64,000 bases of DNA, taken from positions 442,080-506,079 of the forward strand of contig NZ_JAHXYW010000004.1 of NCBI RefSeq assembly GCF_019969725.1, given 5' to 3'. Both the position numbers and the translations under genes were made by a program. The notes below the pieces were generated by a model. It worked only from the letters and a program-made list of their open reading frames with translations. It was not told the origin of the DNA and searched no databases. How positions within the stretch are numbered: the first letter of the stretch is position 1; every line of letters begins with the position of its first letter. Of this stretch, positions 1-7,852 are shown one piece after another. This stretch comes from Neobacillus bataviensis. GTDB taxonomy: Bacteria > Bacillota > Bacilli > Bacillales_B > DSM-18226.

Positions 1-32
1 TTGATCATTTTAACGACTAATTTTTTCTCCAT
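1..32 (-). CDS. 5' end of a divergent gene, possibly YqzH-like (partial)
   Basis: Only the first ten codons lie in the window, reading MEKKLVVKMI on the minus strand. A GAGGTG ribosome site sits 6 bases before the ATG and a TATAAT-like -10 lies at about 50-55. It is divergent from the SOS polymerase gene, so both may share the LexA-type sites at 114-165. In B. subtilis the small gene yqzH belongs to the same LexA-controlled locus, which makes it a candidate, but ten residues cannot prove identity. Confidence 0.45.
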   Translation of the reverse strand, partial: MEKKLVVKMI

Positions 33-113
33 AAAAAGCACCTCATCGTTATTATACTGTTTTGTCGCTTAATCTCCATCTAAAAAAACAGTCAAAAAAT
101 TTCCATTGAACGA

Positions 114-125
114 GAACGTATATTC
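114..125. promoter_or_regulatory. Degenerate LexA (SOS) box
   Basis: GAAC-N4-ATTC, one mismatch from the Bacillus LexA core GAAC-N4-GTTC. It lies in the divergent promoter region, near the -35 of the polymerase gene. It pairs with a perfect core at 153-164. Confidence 0.5.
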
Positions 126-151
126 GCTTATCATAATAAATATAATAATAA

Positions 152-165
152 AGAACAAATGTTCT
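152..165. promoter_or_regulatory. LexA (SOS) box
   Basis: AGAACAAATGTTCT is a perfect dyad with the Bacillus LexA core GAAC-N4-GTTC. It lies just downstream of a TATAAT (141-146) and 34 bases before the polymerase start, where a bound repressor would block transcription. The B. subtilis homologue yqjW is a known LexA target. Confidence 0.8.
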
Positions 166-198
166 ACTTTTTTTAAAATAAACTGTGAGGGGAAAGCC

Positions 199-1458
199 AT
201 GGTGGATTATAGCACACTGCCGCAAAATAAAATTCTATGTGTAGATATGAAGAGCTTTTATGCAAGCTGTTCAGCTGTTATGAGAGGTCTTGACCCATTG
301 AATTGCTATTTAGCGGTGGCTGGCAACTTGGATCGGCAGGGAAGTGTCGTGCTTGCTGCTTCCCCGCGCCTCAAAAAGGAATTTGGGATTAAAACAGGTT
401 CACGGCTATTCGAGATTCCAAAAGACCCAAGAATTCAAATTGTTGAGCCAAGGATGGCAACTTACTTACGTGTTTCAACTGAAATTTCCCGTGTCTTTAA
501 CCGCTACGTTCCAAAAGAAGCCATCCATACGTACAGCGTCGATGAAAGCTTTATTAAAGTCGATGGCGCGATTCATTTATGGGGGGATGCCCGGACGATT
601 GCTGAAAAAATAAAGGACGATATTGAACGGGAATTTCAGCTGCCTTGCGCCGTCGGCATTGGACCGAACATGCTCATGTCAAAGCTTTGTCTGGATCTGG
701 ACGCAAAGAAAAAAGGAGTGGCCGAGTGGACGTATGAAGATGTAAAAACAAAGCTTTGGAACGTATCCCCGCTTAGGGAAATGTGGGGAATTGGCCGGCG
801 TGTCGAAAAGACATTAAACGGAATGGGGATTTTTACGGTTGGCCAGCTGGCCCGCTATGATTTAGAAAAGCTGGAAAAGAAGTTCGGCATTATGGGGAAC
901 CAGCTTTATCACCATGCCTGGGGAGTGGATCTTTCTGAGCTGGGAGCCCCAATCATCCAAGGGCAAATCAGTTTTGGAAAAAGCCAAATTCTCTTAAGGG
1001 ATTATAAAGAGGAAAAGGAAATCAAGGCCGTTATTTTAGAAATGTGCGAGGAAGTGGCCCGGAGAACAAGAACGCGCCGAAAGGCAGGGAGGACCATTAG
1101 TCTCAGCGTCGGTTACAGCCAAGATGAATTTGGCGGCGGCTTTCATCGCTCCCGTACGATCAGGCAGCCAACAAATGAAACGATGGAGCTTTACCGCGTC
1201 TGCCTTGAATTGTTTCATGAAAATTATACTGGCAAGACGGTAAGGCAAATTGCGATTGCTCTCGGAAATATAGTCGACGACAGCGAGCTTCAGCTTGATC
1301 TTTTTGACTTGGGGGCCTACAAGAGGCGGGAGCTTGGCTATGTAGTGGATTCGGTCCGCCGGCGCTTCGGTTCAGGCTCACTGCTGCGCGCTGTTTCCTA
1401 TACAGCCGCTGGAACTGCAAAGCATAGGGCAACACTAGTAGGCGGACATAAAATGTAA
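199..1458 (+). CDS. yqjW: Y-family translesion DNA polymerase (YqjW/UvrX type)
   Basis: About 419 residues, matching the ImpB/MucB/SamB (DinB superfamily) polymerases that copy damaged DNA. The N-terminal palm carries the metal-binding motif CVDMKSFYAS (first Asp) and the second catalytic motif SVDESF; a helix-hairpin-helix region and little-finger domain follow. The start was placed at the ATG preceded by GAGGGG, not at an upstream in-frame start at 106, because conserved similarity begins there and the LexA box would otherwise be inside the gene. It is followed 22 bases later by a YolD-like gene, the usual partner. SOS control is inferred from the LexA boxes. Confidence 0.9.
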   Translation: MVDYSTLPQNKILCVDMKSFYASCSAVMRGLDPLNCYLAVAGNLDRQGSVVLAASPRLKKEFGIKTGSRLFEIPKDPRIQIVEPRMATYLRVSTEISRVFNRYVPKEAIHTYSVDESFIKVDGAIHLWGDARTIAEKIKDDIEREFQLPCAVGIGPNMLMSKLCLDLDAKKKGVAEWTYEDVKTKLWNVSPLREMWGIGRRVEKTLNGMGIFTVGQLARYDLEKLEKKFGIMGNQLYHHAWGVDLSELGAPIIQGQISFGKSQILLRDYKEEKEIKAVILEMCEEVARRTRTRRKAGRTISLSVGYSQDEFGGGFHRSRTIRQPTNETMELYRVCLELFHENYTGKTVRQIAIALGNIVDDSELQLDLFDLGAYKRRELGYVVDSVRRRFGSGSLLRAVSYTAAGTAKHRATLVGGHKM

Positions 1459-1480
1459 TTGGGAAAGAAGGTAGAGGCGT

Positions 1481-1819
1481 ATGACGATTCGCGACCGCGG
1501 CAGAATCAAATGGACGTCGATGATGCTTCCTGAGCATGTGAAATTGCTCCGGGATTGGGTAAAAGAAGATGAATACGAACAGAAAAGAGAAATGGATGAG
1601 CAGCAGCTCGAACTCATGAATGAGACCTTGTCTGAAGCAATTGAATTTGATCAATACGTTACAATTACGCATTACCATAACCGGAACTATGAAATTGTGA
1701 TTGGCAAAATTCATTACTGGGACGAAATGGCCCAAAGGCTTCATGTAGTAGACCGCTTTGAAGAAGTGCACCGGATTCCCATAGATGCGATTGCCGATAT
1801 AAGGCTGACGGACACATAA
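1481..1819 (+). CDS. yqjX: YolD-like family protein
   Basis: 112 residues beginning MTIRDRGRIKWTSMMLPEH, a hallmark start of the YolD-like family. Members are almost always encoded directly after a YqjW/UvrX polymerase and are co-induced by DNA damage, so this protein probably assists or regulates the polymerase, although the biochemical role is not established. The N-terminal RGxIKWxxxMLPEH segment and the C-terminal region resembling a short beta barrel are both present, so it looks intact. It shares the polymerase transcript and ends just before a bidirectional terminator. Confidence 0.85.
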   Translation: MTIRDRGRIKWTSMMLPEHVKLLRDWVKEDEYEQKREMDEQQLELMNETLSEAIEFDQYVTITHYHNRNYEIVIGKIHYWDEMAQRLHVVDRFEEVHRIPIDAIADIRLTDT

Positions 1820-1823
1820 AAAA

Positions 1824-1856
1824 AACGCGGCTTCTATATGAAGCCGCGTTTCTTAA
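1824..1856. terminator. Bidirectional intrinsic terminator
   Basis: 11-bp GC-rich stem (AACGCGGCTTC with its complement) and a 5-base loop, flanked by A-run and T-rich sequence. It separates the convergent yqjX and CDGSH genes. Confidence 0.85.
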
Positions 1857-1857
1857 T

Positions 1858-2064
1858 CTATTCACCTTCAGGAACCCGGACTTGTGATTCGAAATTTCCT
1901 TTATGCGAGCCATCGCAAAAAGGTTTGTTTTTTGATAAGCCACATCGGCAAAGAGAAAAAGAAGGTTTAGTAGTATAAACATTGCCTTCACCATCTAGCA
2001 GCTCCACATCACCGGTGATTCTTAGAGAGCCGTTATCATTTACTTTGATTTGAACTTTGGACAT
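1858..2064 (-). CDS. CDGSH iron-sulfur domain protein
   Basis: 68 residues with the full CDGSH signature CRCGLSKNKPFCDGSH, whose three cysteines and one histidine bind a 2Fe-2S cluster as in mitoNEET-type proteins. The start is the ATG preceded by AAAGGAG at 9 bases; an upstream in-frame ATG lacks a ribosome site. A single CDGSH motif with no membrane segment suggests a small soluble redox or cluster-transfer protein. It is divergent, across about 65 bases, from yqkB, another iron-sulfur-associated fold. The exact cellular function is unknown. Confidence 0.85.
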   Translation of the reverse strand: MSKVQIKVNDNGSLRITGDVELLDGEGNVYTTKPSFSLCRCGLSKNKPFCDGSHKGNFESQVRVPEGE

Positions 2065-2129
2065 AAACTGACACTCCTTTAAAAACATATGATACAATCA
2101 TCATATGCCAAAAGAGAGGAGCTTTAAAC

Positions 2130-2462
2130 GTGGAAATCACCATAACAGCGGAAGCGGCAGGAAAAATCAATGAAAGAACCGAAAACCGTGAAGGCTATTT
2201 AAAATTAAAATATGATACAGATGGCTGCGGCTGCGCCGTAAACGGCGTAATTGCCCTATGGCATGTTACTGAACTAGATGATACCGACATCGCGATTGAA
2301 ACAAACGATAGAACGGTTTATGTGGAAAAATCCAAAATGGTCTTCTTTGATGAACAAATGAAAATTGATTTTTCCAAGGCAACTAATTGCTTTCAATTAA
2401 AAAGCCCAGGGCAAATTCTAAACGGACATATGAGCCTAATCCTGAAAGAAAAAACAGACTGA
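2130..2462 (+). CDS. yqkB: HesB/IscA-like iron-sulfur biosynthesis family protein YqkB
   Basis: 110 residues of the HesB/YadR/YfhF fold. A cysteine pair appears early (DGCGCAVNG) and one more late (ATNCFQL), instead of the classic IscA C-x-C at the C-terminus, which is typical of the YqkB subgroup. The start is GTG behind AGAGGAG. A role in iron-sulfur handling is inferred from the fold only. It neighbours yqkD as in B. subtilis. Confidence 0.75.
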   Translation: MEITITAEAAGKINERTENREGYLKLKYDTDGCGCAVNGVIALWHVTELDDTDIAIETNDRTVYVEKSKMVFFDEQMKIDFSKATNCFQLKSPGQILNGHMSLILKEKTD

Positions 2463-2482
2463 TCCAATGGACAGTCTGTTTT
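2453..2482. terminator. Bidirectional terminator between yqkB and yqkD
   Basis: An 11-bp inverted repeat (AAAACAGACTG and its complement) around a 10-base loop. It overlaps the last codons of yqkB and reaches the stop codon of the convergent yqkD. Confidence 0.75.
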
Positions 2483-3401
2483 AATTAGGCAAGGGATGGT
2501 GAACATATTTTTGCAGAAATTCATCAACCACCCGTGCGTAGTCGGCGGGATTTTCGTTAAAGGATTGGGCATGCCGCCCGTTTGCTGCAAGATAGAGCAT
2601 TTTCGGCCCTTTCTTTTGCTCAAATAACTCTTTCGTCATGGTAGGAAGAATAAAATCATCCTTTTGGCTGTGAATGAACAAAACGGGATGTTTGATGTTC
2701 TCAATGACCGAAATCGGAGAAACATTTCGAATGGAATATTTATCACGTAACCTTAAAAGAGTGTCACCAATCGGCAGCAAGAGTCCAGGGATGAGTTTAA
2801 AATCCTTTTTAATCAGATAGGCAAGCTGTTCTTTAAAATCAGAAAATGGACAGTCGGCAATATAGAAATCAGCGCCATCCTCTAAAAGACCTGCATATAA
2901 CAGCATCGTTGCTGCCCCCATCGATTCACCGTGAATTCCAAGTTCAAGATTAGGACCTTTTTCTTTTTTTAGCCAGTCAACAATTGTTTTTAAATCAAAT
3001 TTTTCATAGTGGCCAAAGCTGGTGGTTTTCCCTCCGGATTCTCCGTGGCGGCGGTGGTCATAAATCAAGGCATTGAACCCGCGCTCAAGGAAAAGGTTTG
3101 CATATTTAATCGAATTAATTTTCGTTTCGGTTACACCATGGGTAATTACGATATAGCGGTTGGTCTCGTGCGGTTCAACCAAAACGGCTTTAATGGTGTA
3201 GCCGAAAGGAGAAGGTATATCCACTTCTCGTTGTGGAAGGGAATCAAATTCATCAGGATTATACCTGCCAGCATCCTTTTCCCGCTTTAAGATAAAATCC
3301 TCGTCCTTTTTTTTCATATACATAATCCGGTTTGTAAAATATAAAGCGAGAGATAACCAGAAAAACAATAAAATGAACAAAGCTCGAAATGCCTTTTTCA
3401 A
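2481..3401 (-). CDS. yqkD: Alpha/beta hydrolase YqkD, membrane-anchored
   Basis: About 306 residues. The N-terminus has one hydrophobic segment (residues about 5-27), followed by an alpha/beta hydrolase domain with the nucleophile elbow GESMGAAT and a C-terminal His in GRHAQSF; an acid in HSQKDDF fits the triad. The HGV and YDHRRHGESGG motifs match YqkD closely. I chose the TTG start 6 bases after GGAGGTG; the GTG three codons upstream is part of that ribosome site. The substrate is unknown. Confidence 0.85.
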   Translation of the reverse strand: MKKAFRALFILLFFWLSLALYFTNRIMYMKKKDEDFILKREKDAGRYNPDEFDSLPQREVDIPSPFGYTIKAVLVEPHETNRYIVITHGVTETKINSIKYANLFLERGFNALIYDHRRHGESGGKTTSFGHYEKFDLKTIVDWLKKEKGPNLELGIHGESMGAATMLLYAGLLEDGADFYIADCPFSDFKEQLAYLIKKDFKLIPGLLLPIGDTLLRLRDKYSIRNVSPISVIENIKHPVLFIHSQKDDFILPTMTKELFEQKKGPKMLYLAANGRHAQSFNENPADYARVVDEFLQKYVHHPLPN

Positions 3402-3473
3402 AAGCGGCACCTCCCGAAATGTTTAATATAACATATGAAAAATAAACTTCATGCGCCCATAAATTTTAACATG

Positions 3474-3504
3474 AAAAAAGCCGCTGATTCCAATTTAGCG
3501 GCTT
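3474..3504 (-). terminator. Intrinsic terminator, minus strand
   Basis: A stem AAGCCGCT with its complement, followed on the minus strand by a run of six T. It would end transcription of the small 3615-3755 gene after it crosses the 3557-3602 repeat. Confidence 0.65.
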
Positions 3505-3543
3505 AAGCTCATAATACAAATTACATAACATCGCACTTTGAGA

Positions 3544-3613
3544 ACTGTCCAGCTCCAGCGCCTAGGAAAAAATGAACTGCTTTTTTCCCTGGGCAAGGCG
3601 CTTCCGCTTTTTT
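3544..3613 (+). repeat. Short hairpin-forming Bacillaceae-type intergenic repeat
   Basis: The flanks resemble a dispersed Bacillaceae repeat beginning GTCCAGCTCCAGCGCCTAG and ending GGGCAAGGCGCTTCCGC. Two nested perfect stems are visible: AGCGCCT (3557-3563) with AGGCGCT (3596-3602), and an inner GGAAAAAA with TTTTTTCC. A T-run follows on the plus strand. Family membership is from memory; no other copy occurs in this window. Confidence 0.6.
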
Positions 3614-3614
3614 A

Positions 3615-3755
3615 TTATGACTCTGCATTTTGTCGCTTCGTCGGATGAATCGCTTTGTTCATCTCTTCAGCGGCCATCGTCCGTGTGCCGCCACCGCCTG
3701 TTTCTGCATAGTCTTTGCCCTTTTGGCTGTTTCCTTTGTCACGTTTTTGGCTCAT
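3615..3755 (-). CDS. Small hydrophilic protein, 46 residues, unknown
   Basis: An open frame of 46 codons begins MSQKRDKGNSQKGK and is rich in Lys, Arg, Gly, Thr and Gln, with no hydrophobic segment. AGGGAGA lies 8 bases before the ATG, and a minus-strand terminator lies downstream at 3474-3504. Composition recalls minor small acid-soluble spore proteins, but I do not recognise the family. It stands alone between yqkD and the HMG-CoA lyase gene. Confidence 0.55.
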   Translation of the reverse strand: MSQKRDKGNSQKGKDYAETGGGGTRTMAAEEMNKAIHPTKRQNAES

Positions 3756-3825
3756 AAAATCAATCTCCCTTCAAGGTAGCTTCATCTAATAAGATGCATA
3801 GATAGAAGGGTGATTATTCAAAAAT

Positions 3826-4731
3826 CTAAATGGTTTGAGCATGTAAACGATAATATCCGCTATCGATGGACCTTGAAAGATGAGGCCGGACGATTTCAAT
3901 CGCATCCACGAGCTTTTCGAGATTAACTCCTGTTTCAATTCCCATCCGCTCAAGCATGTAAACTACGTCCTCTGTTGCCGCATTTCCGCTGGCTCCAGGT
4001 GCGAAAGGGCAGCCGCCAAGCCCGCCGGCAGAAGAATCAAATCGGTCAATTCCTGCTTGAAGGGAAGCTAAAATATTGGCTAAGGCAAGCTTCCGGGTGT
4101 CATGAAAATGGGCTGTTAAAAGAACCCCAGGGAATTCTGCTTTTAGTTGAGAAAACAAAGAGTAGGCTTCATCAGGTGCAGCCATCCCAATCGTATCGGC
4201 CACGCTTAATTCATCGGCACCAGCCTCTACAAAATCACGGCAAAGCGCCAATGTGTCAATCTCATTGATTTTCCCTTCATAAGGACAATAAAAAGAGGTA
4301 GAAATGCAGGCGCGAACAAAATAATTCTTTTCTTTTAATTCTTGGATGATGGGTTTTAATTCTTCCATACTACCCTTCGTTGATTTATTTATATTTTTTA
4401 GATTAAAAGTGTTGCTCACCCCAACAAACACGGCAACCGCTTTGCAATCGGTGGAATAAACACGGTCAATCCCTTTTCGATTCGGCGCAAGGACAATATT
4501 TCTTGTCCTATCATCGAGGCAATCAGTGACAATTTCAGCCGCATCGCCCATTTGCGGCACCCATTTTGGCGAAACAAACGAAGTCAGCTCCATTTCCTGA
4601 AGCCCGGCATCTCTTAAAGCGGCAATAAATTGTTTTTTTATATCAGTCGGTACGAATAACTTCTCATTTTGCAGACCATCGCGCGGACCAACCTCAATAA
4701 TGGTCACCTTTTTTGGTAAATTAAGCATCAT
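3826..4731 (-). CDS. mvaB: Hydroxymethylglutaryl-CoA lyase
   Basis: 301 residues of the HMGL-like TIM-barrel family (YngG in B. subtilis). It cleaves (S)-3-hydroxy-3-methylglutaryl-CoA to acetyl-CoA and acetoacetate, the last step of leucine breakdown. The N-terminal EVGPRDGLQNE metal/substrate motif, AHFHDTR, and the C-terminal signature GGLGGCPFAPGASGNAATED with the active-site Cys are all present. It is divergent from the thiolase and CoA-transferase genes, whose products take acetoacetate to acetyl-CoA, so the four genes make a coherent acetoacetate module. Confidence 0.92.
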   Translation of the reverse strand: MMLNLPKKVTIIEVGPRDGLQNEKLFVPTDIKKQFIAALRDAGLQEMELTSFVSPKWVPQMGDAAEIVTDCLDDRTRNIVLAPNRKGIDRVYSTDCKAVAVFVGVSNTFNLKNINKSTKGSMEELKPIIQELKEKNYFVRACISTSFYCPYEGKINEIDTLALCRDFVEAGADELSVADTIGMAAPDEAYSLFSQLKAEFPGVLLTAHFHDTRKLALANILASLQAGIDRFDSSAGGLGGCPFAPGASGNAATEDVVYMLERMGIETGVNLEKLVDAIEIVRPHLSRSIDSGYYRLHAQTI

Positions 4732-4877
4732 TTTTCCCCTCCCATTTTCATACTTTCATTGTAGTGCCGTTATTTTTAAAAAATCAAGAAAAAATGAAAT
4801 TTTGACAAAATTAGAGGAATTTCCGTGTTAAACTAGAAGTAGTAAAGGTAAAAAAGGTTGAAGGGGAGAGAAAGATA

Positions 4878-6065
4878 ATGAGTCAAATAGAAGTAGTCAT
4901 TGTCAGTGCGGTCCGAACTGCACTTGGAAACTTTAACGGAAGTTTAAAAAATATATCCGCACCGGAGCTGGGAGCGACTGTTATCAAAGGGGCACTTGAG
5001 CAGGCAGGAGTAAAGCCAGATCAAGTGGATGAGGTAATTATGGGAAATGTTCTCCAGGCAGGCCTCGGGCAAAACCCGGCAAGGCAGGCGGCTATTCAAG
5101 CGGGCATTCCTGAAAGCGTTTCCTCAATGACGATTAATAAAGTTTGCGGTTCCGGACTTAAGGCTGTTCACCTTGCGACGCAAGCCATTTTGGCGGGTGA
5201 TGCTGAAATCGTAGTGGCTGGCGGAATGGAAAATATGAGCCAGGCGCCATACCTATTAAAAAATGCCCGGGACGGCTTTAAAATGGGCGACCAAAAATTA
5301 GTGGATACATTAACTTCTGATGGTCTTACATGTGTATTTAACGACTATCATATGGGGATTACCGCAGAAAACCTTGCTAGCAAATATTCGATCACAAGAG
5401 AAGAGCAGGACGAATTTTCGGCATGGAGTCAGGACAAAGCTGTGAAGGCGATTGAAGCAGGGAAGTTTAATGATGAAATCGTTCCTGTTGTTATCCCGCA
5501 GCGTAAAGGGGAGCCAATTGTTTTTGCTGTGGATGAATATCCGAAAAAAGGAACAACTGCAGAAAAATTGGCCGGGTTGAGAACAGCGTTTAAAAAGGAT
5601 GGCACGGTAACGGCAGGAAATGCTTCAGGAATTAATGATGGCGCGGCTGCTGTAGTGGTCATGAGTAAGAAAAAGGCCGAAGAACTAGGTCTTGAACCAT
5701 TAGTAACTATTAAAGCAAATGCCAGTGCCGGTGTAGACCCAAGCATCATGGGAATTGGTCCGGTACCTGCCGTAAGAAAAGCATTGGAAAAGGCAGCTGT
5801 TTCGATGGAGGAGATTGAATTAATCGAAGCAAATGAAGCCTTTGCGGCACAATCACTGGCTGTAGACCGTGAGCTTCAGTTTAATAAAGAAATTCTCAAT
5901 GTAAATGGCGGCGCCATTGCTCTCGGCCACCCTATCGGAGCAAGCGGGGCGAGAATTTTGGTTACCTTAATCCACGAAATGAAAAAGAGACAGGCGCGCG
6001 TAGGATTGGCTACTCTTTGTATTGGCGGCGGGCAAGGTGTCGCAACGATTGTTGAGCTTGCATAA
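4878..6065 (+). CDS. Acetyl-CoA C-acetyltransferase (thiolase)
   Basis: 395 residues, a full-length thiolase II. It interconverts acetoacetyl-CoA and two acetyl-CoA. The nucleophilic Cys is in [12 protein letters not shown] (about residue 88), the catalytic His in [12 protein letters not shown] and the second Cys in [18 protein letters not shown] precedes the ATG. It is followed after 30 bases by scoA and scoB, which supply acetoacetyl-CoA. A TTGACA at 4802-4807 may be part of its promoter; the -10 is unclear. Confidence 0.93.
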   Translation: MSQIEVVIVSAVRTALGNFNGSLKNISAPELGATVIKGALEQAGVKPDQVDEVIMGNVLQAGLGQNPARQAAIQAGIPESVSSMTINKVCGSGLKAVHLATQAILAGDAEIVVAGGMENMSQAPYLLKNARDGFKMGDQKLVDTLTSDGLTCVFNDYHMGITAENLASKYSITREEQDEFSAWSQDKAVKAIEAGKFNDEIVPVVIPQRKGEPIVFAVDEYPKKGTTAEKLAGLRTAFKKDGTVTAGNASGINDGAAAVVVMSKKKAEELGLEPLVTIKANASAGVDPSIMGIGPVPAVRKALEKAAVSMEEIELIEANEAFAAQSLAVDRELQFNKEILNVNGGAIALGHPIGASGARILVTLIHEMKKRQARVGLATLCIGGGQGVATIVELA

Positions 6066-6095
6066 AACGTTCATGATAAGGGGGAGAGAACGAAA

Positions 6096-6785
6096 ATGAA
6101 GAAAATTTGTACATCCTTCCAGGAAGCAGTTGCCGATATTCATGATGGAGCGACGCTGATGGTAGGTGGATTTGGTTTGTGCGGGATACCTGAAAACCTG
6201 ATTTTAGCGTTAGCAGAGAAAGGCGTAAAGGATTTAACCGTTATTTCTAATAACTGTGGAATTGATGAGTGGGGGCTCGGTCTCCTATTAAATAATAAGC
6301 AAATTAAAAAAATGATCGGCTCCTATGTCGGGGAAAATAAAGAGTTTGAGAGACAGGTTTTGACAGGAGAGCTGGAAGTGGAATTGACACCTCAAGGCAC
6401 ATTAGCGGAAAAAATTCGAGCAGGCGGCGCCGGCATTCCAGCGTTTTATACTCCTGCCGGGGTAGGGACGCCGATTGCTGAAGGCAAAGAAACAAAAGTT
6501 TTTAAAGGTCGGGAATACCTTTTAGAAGAAGCGCTGACAGCTGATTTTAGCTTGGTGCGGGCATGGAAGGGCGACAAAATGGGCAATCTCGTTTACCACA
6601 AAACAGCCCGAAACTTTAATCCTATGATTGCGGCTGCTGGCAGAGTAACGATTGCTGAAGTAGAAACACTCTATGAAATCGGAGAATTGGATCCGAATTT
6701 TATTCATACCCCAAGCATCTATGTGCAAGCCATGATCGAAGGAACCCAGGAGAAACGAATCGAGCGATTAACTATAAGTAAATAA
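6096..6785 (+). CDS. scoA: Succinyl-CoA:3-ketoacid CoA-transferase subunit A
   Basis: 229 residues, the alpha chain of family I CoA-transferases. With ScoB it moves CoA from succinyl-CoA to acetoacetate. The glycine-rich [15 protein letters not shown] loop near the N-terminus and the NNCG segment are typical. GGGGGAGAG precedes the ATG. It sits between the thiolase and scoB with short gaps, implying one transcript. Some relatives accept butyrate or other 3-oxoacids, so the acyl preference is inferred from the neighbouring HMG-CoA lyase and thiolase. Confidence 0.9.
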   Translation: MKKICTSFQEAVADIHDGATLMVGGFGLCGIPENLILALAEKGVKDLTVISNNCGIDEWGLGLLLNNKQIKKMIGSYVGENKEFERQVLTGELEVELTPQGTLAEKIRAGGAGIPAFYTPAGVGTPIAEGKETKVFKGREYLLEEALTADFSLVRAWKGDKMGNLVYHKTARNFNPMIAAAGRVTIAEVETLYEIGELDPNFIHTPSIYVQAMIEGTQEKRIERLTISK

Positions 6786-6809
6786 AGTTGGTAGAAGGGA
6801 GTAGTGTAA

Positions 6810-7478
6810 ATGGCGAATGAGAAAGTCTCTGTCAGAGAGAGAATTGCGATTAGGGCAGAGAAGGAAATTGAAAACGGCTTTTATGTAAACCTAGGAATCG
6901 GTATGCCAACCCTCGTTGCCAATTATATAACGGATAACAAACAGGTTGTTTTGCAATCAGAAAATGGCCTTTTAGGAATTGGTCCATATCCACATGAAGA
7001 TGAAGTGGACCCGGATTTAATAAATGCAGGGAAAGAAACGGTTACAGCGGTCAGCGGTGCAGCCTATTTTGACAGTGCTGAATCGTTTGCGATGATTCGC
7101 GGCGGACATGTGAACCTGGCAATCCTCGGTGGAATGGAAGTCTCCGAAACTGGCGATCTTGCAAACTGGATGATTCCAGGAAAAATGATTAAAGGAATGG
7201 GCGGGGCGATGGACCTTGTTCACGGCGCTCAGAAAATCATAGTTATCATGGAGCACGTCAATAAAAAAGGCGAGTCAAAAATTCTAAAACAATGCACTCT
7301 TCCATTAACAGGGAAAGGGGTCGTCAACCGGATTATCACGGAACGCGCCGTTATGGATGTCACAGCTTCCGGTTTGCGGCTTGTGGAAGTAGCAAAAGGT
7401 TTTACCGTAGAGGAAGTCGTAAATTCGACGGAAGCAGCACTAAATGTCGATGAAAGTGTTAAACTAGAAGCATATTAA
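6810..7478 (+). CDS. scoB: Succinyl-CoA:3-ketoacid CoA-transferase subunit B
   Basis: 222 residues, the beta chain that carries the active-site glutamate in the [10 protein letters not shown] motif (about residue 51). It forms the heteromeric transferase with ScoA, encoded 24 bases upstream. [11 protein letters not shown] near residue 30 and the [14 protein letters not shown] segment are diagnostic. The gene ends the acetoacetate cluster and is followed by a strong terminator, consistent with a thiolase-scoA-scoB operon. Confidence 0.92.
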   Translation: MANEKVSVRERIAIRAEKEIENGFYVNLGIGMPTLVANYITDNKQVVLQSENGLLGIGPYPHEDEVDPDLINAGKETVTAVSGAAYFDSAESFAMIRGGHVNLAILGGMEVSETGDLANWMIPGKMIKGMGGAMDLVHGAQKIIVIMEHVNKKGESKILKQCTLPLTGKGVVNRIITERAVMDVTASGLRLVEVAKGFTVEEVVNSTEAALNVDESVKLEAY

Positions 7479-7488
7479 AGAAAAGTTT

Positions 7489-7524
7489 AAGCAGGCTGTG
7501 TAAACAAACAGCCTGCTTTTTTCA
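7489..7524 (+). terminator. Terminator after scoB
   Basis: Stem AAGCAGGCTGT with its complement around a short A-rich loop, followed by TTTTTT. Confidence 0.85.
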
Positions 7525-7566
7525 TGATATAATAAAAGGAATAATTGAATTCTGGAGGATTTTAGA

Positions 7567-7821
7567 ATGAAAAAGAAAGCGAAACAAAAAAATCAATCTA
7601 AACCAAAAACAGATGACAAACCCGTAACACTTAAAGATATGATTAATCCAGACTTAATTAAGCAGTTAAAAGATCAGCAGAATCAATTAAAGGCGGAAGA
7701 AGAAAGAAAAAAACAAGAGGAAGAAGCAAAAAAACGGGAAGAACGCAGATTAAAAGAAAAGAATAAATCATTTGAAGAGTTATTGAACGAAAGCGGGATG
7801 AACTGGAAGGAGTTTAAATAA
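7567..7821 (+). CDS. yqkE: YqkE family small charged protein
   Basis: 84 residues of the YqkE (DUF3886) family. It is extremely rich in Lys and Glu; residues 40-72 are an uninterrupted charged helix likely to form a coiled coil, and the C-terminal FEELLNESGMNWKEFK block is the conserved signature. It has no signal or membrane segment. The function is unknown. Its position before the convergent yqkF matches B. subtilis. Confidence 0.75.
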   Translation: MKKKAKQKNQSKPKTDDKPVTLKDMINPDLIKQLKDQQNQLKAEEERKKQEEEAKKREERRLKEKNKSFEELLNESGMNWKEFK

Positions 7822-7852
7822 TAAAAAAAGGAGGGCAGCTGCTCTCCTTTAC
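7822..7852. terminator. Bidirectional terminator yqkE/yqkF
   Basis: An AAAGGAG stem with its complement plus an inner GCAGCTGC palindrome. It spans the yqkF stop codon and serves both convergent genes. Confidence 0.65.

Noticed and set aside
1160..1771. Long minus-strand open frame opposite yqjW and yqjX
   Set aside because: Shadow of two well-recognised genes; no ribosome site or domain.
5429..5749. Minus-strand open frame inside the thiolase gene
   Set aside because: Antisense shadow; composition follows the coding strand.
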